Assembly (NCBI GenBank): GCA_947177695.1
Contig: CAMWVO010000002.1
Location: forward strand, 1 to 26,017
Origin: an uncultured Clostridia bacterium
Lineage (GTDB): Bacteria > Bacillota > Clostridia > Oscillospirales > Ruminococcaceae
Direction: 5' to 3'
DNA length: 26,017 nt
The notes beneath the pieces are model-generated. The model ran no database searches. It was not told the DNA's origin and saw only the letters and a list, made by a program, of their open reading frames with translations. Positions 21,578 to 26,017 of the stretch are shown here, in pieces; positions within the stretch are counted from its first letter, which is position 1; each line of letters begins with the position of its first letter. The position numbers were made by a program, and so were the translations under genes.

Positions 21578-23353
21578 ATGGATACCATGAAAGGACTAAA
21601 AAGAACACATTACTGCGGAGAGGTTCTCACCGCGGGGGAGACCGTCACCGTAGGCGGGTATGTTGACACCGTCCGCGACAAGGGAGGAATTATTTTCATT
21701 GTCCTCCGCGACAGGACGGGCGTTGTACAGCTTACGTTCAACGAGACTACCGACAAGGCGGTTTTTGAGAAAGCTTCTTCATGCCACTCGGAATACGTTG
21801 TTATGGCTAAGGGTGAGGTGCGTCCCCGTGAGAGCGTCAACGACAAGATACCCACGGGTCACGTTGAGATTTTTGTTGACGACCTGCGTATTCTTGCAAA
21901 GGCACAGACCCCTCCCTTTGAAATTGTTGACAACACCAACACCAATGAAGAGCTTCGTCTGAAATACCGCTACCTTGACCTGCGCCGCAAGCCTTTGCAG
22001 GACAACATTATCATGCGGAGCAAAATTGCAAAGACCGCCCGTGATTATTTCTACGAGAACGGCTTTATTGAAATTGAAACGCCGATGATGATAAAGTCCA
22101 CGCCCGAGGGCGCGAGGGACTATCTTGTTCCGTCAAGAGTTCATCAGGGAAAGTTTTATGCGCTTCCACAGTCTCCGCAGATTTACAAGCAGCTTCTTAT
22201 GGTTTCGGGATTTGACCGCTATATTCAGCTTGCAAGGTGCTTCCGTGACGAGGACCTGCGCGCGGACAGACAGCCCGAATTTACTCAGATAGATTTGGAA
22301 ATGTCCTTTGTTGATGTTGAGGATATCATGGAAATGGGCGAGGGCTTTATCAAGAGACTTTTTAATGACGTGCTTGATGTTGAAATTCCCACTCCCCTGC
22401 CGAGGCTGACTTACACCGAGGCAATGAACCGCTTCGGCTCGGACAAGCCCGACACACGCTTCGGAATGGAAATTACCGATATTTCGGAAATCGTCAAGGG
22501 CTGCGGCTTCGGCGTGTTTACTTCGGCAATTGAAGCGGGCGGCTCGGTACGTGCTATTACCGCGAAAAATGCGGCAGGAACTCTTACAAGAAAAGAAATT
22601 GACAAGCTGACGGAATACGTCCGCGGTATCGGCGCAAAGGGACTTGCCTATGTCCGCTGGGTCGAGGACGCTCCCAACTGCTCATTTGCAAAATTCATGG
22701 GCGAGGGTGAACTTGAAAAAATTCTCTCCGCAGTCGGCGCGGAAAAGGGAGACGTTGTATTAGTCGTTGCGGACAAAAACAGCGTTACCCTGCCGACCTT
22801 GGGCGCGCTCCGTCTTAAAGTCGCAAAGCAGCTTGATATTATTCCGGCGGACAAATTCAATTTCCTGTGGATAACCGAGTTCCCGTTCTTTGAGTACAAC
22901 GAGGAAACAAACCATTGGGACGCAATGCATCACCCCTTTACAATGCCTATGGACGAGTGCTTGCAGTACCTTGACACTGCTCCCGAAAAGGTCTTTGCAA
23001 AGGCTTATGACCTTGTTCTCAACGGCACGGAATTGTCAAGCGGTTCTATCCGTATCAACAATTATGAACTCCAGCAGAAGATGTTCAAGGCATTGGGTCT
23101 TACCGATGAGGAGATTGAAGCCAAATTCGGATTTTTGGTTGAAGCCTACAAGTACGGCGCGGCTCCCCACGGCGGCATGGGAATCGGTCTCGACCGTCTT
23201 GCAATGATAATGTGCGGCGCGGACAGCCTGCGTGACGTTACCGCGTTCCCCAAGGTGCAGAACGCTTCTGAGCTTATGTCGGCATGCCCGTCGCCTGTTG
23301 ACAAGGACAGTCTTGATGTGCTGGGTATTGCTGTTACTGCTAAAGAGGAATAG
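21578..23353 (+). CDS. aspS: Aspartyl-tRNA synthetase
   Basis: A 591-residue bacterial-type class II synthetase that charges tRNA-Asp. It has an N-terminal OB-fold anticodon-binding domain (VGGYVDTVRDKGGIIFIVLRD), class II motif 1 around ETPMMIKSTPEGARDYLVPSR, motif 2 FRDEDLRADRQPEFTQIDLEMSF, the inserted GAD domain (about residues 280-420) that marks the bacterial type, and motif 3 GAAPHGGMGIGLDRLAM near the C-terminus. The start has AAAGGAG at a good distance. It is the last gene of the T-box operon; a strong terminator follows. It could be discriminating or non-discriminating (also charging tRNA-Asn); that was not resolved. Confidence 0.96.
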   Translation: MDTMKGLKRTHYCGEVLTAGETVTVGGYVDTVRDKGGIIFIVLRDRTGVVQLTFNETTDKAVFEKASSCHSEYVVMAKGEVRPRESVNDKIPTGHVEIFVDDLRILAKAQTPPFEIVDNTNTNEELRLKYRYLDLRRKPLQDNIIMRSKIAKTARDYFYENGFIEIETPMMIKSTPEGARDYLVPSRVHQGKFYALPQSPQIYKQLLMVSGFDRYIQLARCFRDEDLRADRQPEFTQIDLEMSFVDVEDIMEMGEGFIKRLFNDVLDVEIPTPLPRLTYTEAMNRFGSDKPDTRFGMEITDISEIVKGCGFGVFTSAIEAGGSVRAITAKNAAGTLTRKEIDKLTEYVRGIGAKGLAYVRWVEDAPNCSFAKFMGEGELEKILSAVGAEKGDVVLVVADKNSVTLPTLGALRLKVAKQLDIIPADKFNFLWITEFPFFEYNEETNHWDAMHHPFTMPMDECLQYLDTAPEKVFAKAYDLVLNGTELSSGSIRINNYELQQKMFKALGLTDEEIEAKFGFLVEAYKYGAAPHGGMGIGLDRLAMIMCGADSLRDVTAFPKVQNASELMSACPSPVDKDSLDVLGIAVTAKEE

Positions 23354-23435
23354 TTTATTGTTTATTTTGTTCGGTTTTACACCTTTTTTTGTTGATATTT
23401 TTATTTAACCCTACAATCCTAAAAATAATTTTCTT

Positions 23436-23465
23436 AAAAGTTGCACGCAAACGTGCAACTTTTAC
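23436..23465 (+). terminator. Terminator after aspS
   Basis: AAAAGTTGCACG (23436-23447) pairs perfectly with CGTGCAACTTTT (23452-23463) around a CAAA loop, ending in T residues; the symmetry may let it work in both directions. Confidence 0.85.
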
Positions 23466-23473
23466 CTCTTTTT

Positions 23474-23509
23474 AAGTTATTTATGTAAGGATATTTTTTT
23501 AAATAACTT
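23474..23509 (+). promoter_or_regulatory. Inverted repeat just before the DUF4417 ribosome site
   Basis: AAGTTATTT (23474-23482) is exactly complementary to AAATAACTT (23501-23509) and ends one base before AGGAGG (23510-23515). It could be a leader hairpin affecting translation or an operator. No clear promoter was seen for the downstream gene. Confidence 0.4.
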
Positions 23510-23523
23510 AGGAGGTTGAAATT

Positions 23524-24861
23524 ATGACACTGGAAAATTTTAATTATCGCACCGATCCGTTGTTTTTACGAAACCAATTTTCTGCTCATGCAGACAAATA
23601 CGGTATTCCTATTATCCCTAAATCGCAGTTTGTTAACTATGAACTGCAAGATTTAAGGCTTTTAAGGTTTGATCAGGTTAAAAAGGACAACGGCTCACAT
23701 TCTAACCGTATGGTTCATTTCTTTTTATACGATTACTTGTTTGAATCTTTGTGGAAAGATCCCGAACCTTTTGTTGAAGATTTAAGCAAGTATCTCGGAG
23801 TGATGACGCCGGATTTCAGTATGTATATTGAAATGCCTGTTGCTGTGCAGCTGTACAATACCTTTCGCAACCGTTGGTGCGGAGCATATCTGAAATCAAA
23901 AGGTCTGCGTGTTGTTCCCACAATTAATTGGAGTACTGAAGAAAGCTTTGATTTTTGCTTTGCGGGAGTTCCGAAAGGCTCAGCTGTTGCGGTGTCAACA
24001 TATATGTTTCATGCGCATAATAATCATGCCGAGCAGAAAGACCTGTTCATGCGCGGGTATCAGGAAATGCTCAAGCAGATAGAGCCGGAACATATCATTT
24101 GCTACAGTGAACCGTTTAAAGAAATGACCGGTAATATTATCTATGTTGACTATGATTTGAGTTCGTGGAAACACATGAACGACGATATAGTTAAAGACAG
24201 CGGAATTAAACATATAATCGGGTATACAAGCTGTTTGAACAAACCGATCATTACAAAAACAGGATTTGTAATGAAAGGCGGAGGGAGCGCTTACGGTGGT
24301 AAATGGAGACCAAAAAATAAAGATGATGAACGACTTGTTGGAAAACCCGGAGAAATAAAAGAGTCTATCCATAATGGATATAGGGTTTTAACCAAAATTG
24401 GTGAAGACGGATACGCTGAAAAAGAACGACATTTTACCGACCATAACCAACCGAACCAACATACTGACCCGCATGATCATAAAATTACTTGGGAAAACAA
24501 TCATCCGAACTTTGAGAAAATACCATATGAAGATGGGGTTATTCCCGAATTTAAAAATTACTTTTATTTAAAAACGGAGGAAAATATGAATTATCACAGA
24601 AACTTTGAATCTCTTGCCGAACTGAAATTCTGCATATCCTGCGGAGCGGAGATAAATTTTGAATACAATGGGCATGAATACGGTATTGGCAAAACAATGG
24701 ACAATAAATACTATATAGGTTCATGTTTCAAAAAAGGCGAACCCGAACCGGACGACGAGCTTATATCATCAGATGAGGAGGATATTTTGAACTATTCACT
24801 CGGTGAAAAAAAGCTTCGCGAATGCCTGAACGAAATTGTTGTTCTTGACAGAACTCTGTAA
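23524..24861 (+). CDS. DUF4417 protein, in-frame fusion with a small downstream gene
   Basis: A 445-residue AT-rich accessory gene. Residues about 40-220 look like a DUF4417 domain, found mostly in phage and mobile-element proteins of unknown function: LRLLRFDQVKK, MYIEMPVAVQLYNTFRNRWCGAYL and VVPTINWSTEESFDFCFAGVPKG. About 250-320 form a Gly/Lys-rich then His-rich segment (RHFTDHNQPNQHTDPHDHKITW) resembling C-terminal segments I recall from phage capsid-related and toxin-like proteins; this is weak. The tail from M355 (ATG 24586) equals a separate 91-residue small gene with its own GGAGG site, so the long frame probably results from a lost stop codon. The original tail was probably IPEFKRRNL, still present at 25159-25188. 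The gene start has AGGAGG 8 bp upstream. Confidence 0.65.
   Translation: MTLENFNYRTDPLFLRNQFSAHADKYGIPIIPKSQFVNYELQDLRLLRFDQVKKDNGSHSNRMVHFFLYDYLFESLWKDPEPFVEDLSKYLGVMTPDFSMYIEMPVAVQLYNTFRNRWCGAYLKSKGLRVVPTINWSTEESFDFCFAGVPKGSAVAVSTYMFHAHNNHAEQKDLFMRGYQEMLKQIEPEHIICYSEPFKEMTGNIIYVDYDLSSWKHMNDDIVKDSGIKHIIGYTSCLNKPIITKTGFVMKGGGSAYGGKWRPKNKDDERLVGKPGEIKESIHNGYRVLTKIGEDGYAEKERHFTDHNQPNQHTDPHDHKITWENNHPNFEKIPYEDGVIPEFKNYFYLKTEENMNYHRNFESLAELKFCISCGAEINFEYNGHEYGIGKTMDNKYYIGSCFKKGEPEPDDELISSDEEDILNYSLGEKKLRECLNEIVVLDRTL
24541..24556 (+). repeat. 16-bp direct repeat, left copy
   Basis: ATTCCCGAATTTAAAA, identical to 25159-25174. In both places it is read as IPEFK in the same frame. The two copies begin 618 bp (206 codons) apart, so recombination between them would keep the frame. 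Confidence 0.7.
24586..24861 (+). CDS. Small unknown protein (paralogue A), internal start in the DUF4417 frame
   Basis: A 91-residue protein whose ATG lies 5 bases after a strong ribosome site (GGAGG, 24576-24580), although the upstream DUF4417 frame runs into it without a stop. The sequence NFESLAELKFCISCGAEINFEYNGHEYGI closely matches the next gene (FESLAEFKMYLSTG, stop, NIGFEYNGTEYGI). Similar small acidic proteins with an EFEYNG-x-EY core are known to me as uncharacterised proteins of Clostridia. The C-terminal part is very acidic (EPEPDDELISSDEEDIL). It may be made as a separate protein, only as a fusion tail, or both. An immunity- or partner-like role is speculation. Confidence 0.5.
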   Translation: MNYHRNFESLAELKFCISCGAEINFEYNGHEYGIGKTMDNKYYIGSCFKKGEPEPDDELISSDEEDILNYSLGEKKLRECLNEIVVLDRTL

Positions 24862-24875
24862 CAGGAGATACAGTC

Positions 24876-25148
24876 ATGAAAAATAACTCCTACAACCCGG
24901 ACGATTATAAATTTGAATCTCTTGCTGAATTTAAAATGTATCTTTCAACCGGATGAAATATCGGATTTGAATACAATGGTACAGAGTACGGCATTGAAGG
25001 ACACGATAACAGCTTTGATATATGGATATACTACGGAGGCGACGTTGCCACGGGTATAACTCTTGACGAGGTTCTGGAGTATAAGCTCGACGGTGTTAAA
25101 ATCAAAGATCTGATCTTAACTGCTGAAATTACCGAAAGACCATTTTAA
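24876..25148 (+). pseudogene. Paralogue B of the small protein, interrupted by TGA
   Basis: ATG 24876 follows an AACAGGAGATA ribosome site, 14 bp after the previous stop. The frame reads MKNNSYNPDDYKFESLAEF and on to LSTG, meets TGA at 24954-24956, then continues openly as NIGFEYNGTEYGIEG to ITERPF and stops at 25146-25148, 91 codons in all including both stops. Alignment with paralogue A across the stop shows it is a single nonsense codon rather than a gene end. The remainder (DEVLEYKLDGVKIKDLI) parallels the end of paralogue A. It is probably a broken duplicate; read-through is less likely. Confidence 0.65.
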
Positions 25149-25188
25149 AAGCAAAGACATTCCCGAATTTAAAAGAAGAAATTTGTAA
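25120..25188 (+). pseudogene. Leftover C-terminal fragment of a DUF4417-type gene
   Basis: In the same reading frame as the DUF4417 gene, this stretch encodes a short tail ending KDHFKSKDIPEFKRRNL and a stop (TAA 25186-25188). It has no start codon or ribosome site of its own and overlaps the end of paralogue B. IPEFK matches the DUF4417 protein at the 16-bp repeat (24541-24556). It looks like the original C-terminus displaced by the cassette in between. Confidence 0.5.
25159..25174 (+). repeat. 16-bp direct repeat, right copy
   Basis: Exact match to 24541-24556; together the two copies bracket paralogues A and B. Confidence 0.7.
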
Positions 25189-25222
25189 CACGTATAAATT
25201 TTAAATTTCCATGAAATTTAAC

Positions 25223-25251
25223 TTGCATTCGTCTCATATATATGGTATTAT
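25223..25251 (+). promoter_or_regulatory. Promoter of the nfeD gene
   Basis: TTGCAT (25223-25228), 17 bp, TATTAT (25246-25251), about 55 bp before the nfeD start. Confidence 0.65.
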
Positions 25252-25306
25252 TGATTTAAAGGCTCATTCCCTTTTTACGACAAAAAATACCGAAAGGAGA
25301 ACGGAT

Positions 25307-25765
25307 ATGATCATATTCTGGATCATCTTTTTTATAGCCGCGCTTTTGGTGGAAGCGGCGACCTTTGCGCTTGTGTCCATATGGTTTGCGGCGGGAGCGA
25401 TGGGCGCGCTCATCACTGCTACCATGGGCGGAAATCTTACGCTCCAGCTTATTGTATTTACCTTGGTTTCGGGTATACTATTGGCGTTTACACGTCCCAT
25501 GCTGAAAAAGCTTTTCCCCCACAAGTTCATTCCCACAAACTCCGAGCTTGAAATCGGAAAGACCGCCGTTGTCACCGAAAACATTGACAACGAAACGGGC
25601 GGCGGAAGAGTTAAGCTGGGCGGCGTGAACTGGGCGGCTGTCTCCGCGGACGGAGCGAAGATCTCCGAGGGAGCGGTCGTTACGGTAACAGAGGTTCGTT
25701 CCGCAAAGCTTGCGGTTATTCTTAAAGCTAATGACAGCGGCGGCGAAAACGATACAAAAAATTAA
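25307..25765 (+). CDS. NfeD family membrane protein
   Basis: A 152-residue short-form NfeD protein. Three or so membrane segments fill the first ~75 residues (IIFWIIFFIAALLVEAATFALVSIWFAAGAMGALI and LQLIVFTLVSGILLAF). A C-terminal OB-fold domain follows (IGKTAVVTENIDNETGGGRVKLGGVNWAAVSADGAKISEGAVVTVTEVRSAKLAV), with the characteristic G-x-V-x-L-GG-x-x-W block. Such proteins work with SPFH/flotillin-like proteins in membrane microdomains, and an SPFH gene follows 21 bp later. The start ATG 25307 has GAAAGGAGA at 25292-25300; an earlier in-frame ATG at 25211 lies upstream of the predicted promoter and is rejected. Confidence 0.88.
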   Translation: MIIFWIIFFIAALLVEAATFALVSIWFAAGAMGALITATMGGNLTLQLIVFTLVSGILLAFTRPMLKKLFPHKFIPTNSELEIGKTAVVTENIDNETGGGRVKLGGVNWAAVSADGAKISEGAVVTVTEVRSAKLAVILKANDSGGENDTKN

Positions 25766-25786
25766 TTTGAAAGGTTGACGTTATTT

Positions 25787-26017
25787 ATGCAGTTTATTTT
25801 TATCGGTCTTATCATTCTGGTCATTCTTATTCTTATTTCGGGCATTAAGTTCGTCCCCCAGGCCAACGAGTACGTTGTGGAAAGACTGGGTACTTTTTCC
25901 CGCTCTCTCCATGCGGGTCCTCACTATGTTATTCCTTTTATCGAAAAGGTTGCAAAGAGGGTTTCCGTAAAGGAGCAGGTCGCAGACTTCAAGCCCCAGC
26001 CCGTTATCACCAAGGAT
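25787..26017 (+). CDS. SPFH/band-7 protein (3' end missing)
   Basis: The first 77 codons of a stomatin/prohibitin-type protein, cut off by the window end. It starts with a membrane segment (FIFIGLIILVILILISG) followed by the SPFH opening IKFVPQANEYVVERLGTFSRSLHAGPHYVIPFIEKV, as in QmcA/slipin proteins. These form large membrane-associated assemblies. The pairing with nfeD immediately upstream is the classic nfeD-SPFH operon. The ribosome site is modest (AAAGG about 13 bp before the ATG), so translation may be coupled to nfeD. Confidence 0.9.
   Translation, partial: MQFIFIGLIILVILILISGIKFVPQANEYVVERLGTFSRSLHAGPHYVIPFIEKVAKRVSVKEQVADFKPQPVITKD

Noticed and set aside
24954..24956. TGA as a selenocysteine codon
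   Set aside because: No SECIS-like hairpin was evident just downstream, the aligned residue in the paralogue is not Cys, and a nonsense mutation is simpler.

Overview
The window looks like chromosomal DNA of a Gram-positive Clostridia, most likely a Ruminococcus/Oscillospiraceae-type bacterium. This is inferred from the gene repertoire, strong AGGAGG-like ribosome sites, TTGACA/TATAAT promoters, a T-box leader and an elongasome cluster typical of Firmicutes. No rRNA, tRNA, CRISPR array, transposase or integrase was recognised. Most genes are on the + strand.

Layout. 1-4170: end of a histidine phosphatase gene, a convergent AraC regulator, a PfkB sugar kinase, a membrane protein and an RluA-type pseudouridine synthase. 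4171-6560: an intergenic region with two WalR-like direct repeats, then a membrane-anchored LysM-G5-M23 peptidoglycan hydrolase. 6600-7050: a probable structured non-coding RNA ending in a strong terminator, a 91-bp imperfect palindrome and the zapA promoter. 7096-9891: zapA, a U32 peptidase-family protein and a DUF4321 membrane protein. 9892-17605: a duplicated 25-bp element, then mreB, an unknown membrane protein, mreC, mreD, PBP2 (mrdA), a MinD-type ATPase and a methylglyoxal synthase homologue. The intergenic gaps of this elongation/division cluster are unusually rich in perfect hairpins.

17606-23465: a T-box leader whose best specifier is GAC (Asp) heads a four-gene transcript: ankyrin-repeat lipoprotein, hisS, small membrane protein, aspS. 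The two synthetase genes are thus separated from the leader and from each other by unrelated genes. 23466-25190: an AT-rich accessory island with a DUF4417 protein, two paralogous small genes (one fused in frame to the DUF4417 gene, one interrupted by TGA) and a leftover C-terminal fragment, with a 16-bp direct repeat at both ends of the cassette. 25223-26017: an nfeD gene followed by the start of an SPFH/band-7 gene, a conserved membrane-microdomain pair.

Points most worth attention: the methylglyoxal synthase homologue lacks both Asp residues regarded as catalytic (D71 and D101 in E. coli numbering); MinD appears without MinC or MinE; the T-box specifier region contains overlapping Asp and His codons (GACAC) upstream of hisS and aspS; the unassigned structured RNA at about 6619-6829; and the recombined DUF4417 cassette. 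No database search was possible, so family names rest on motif recognition.
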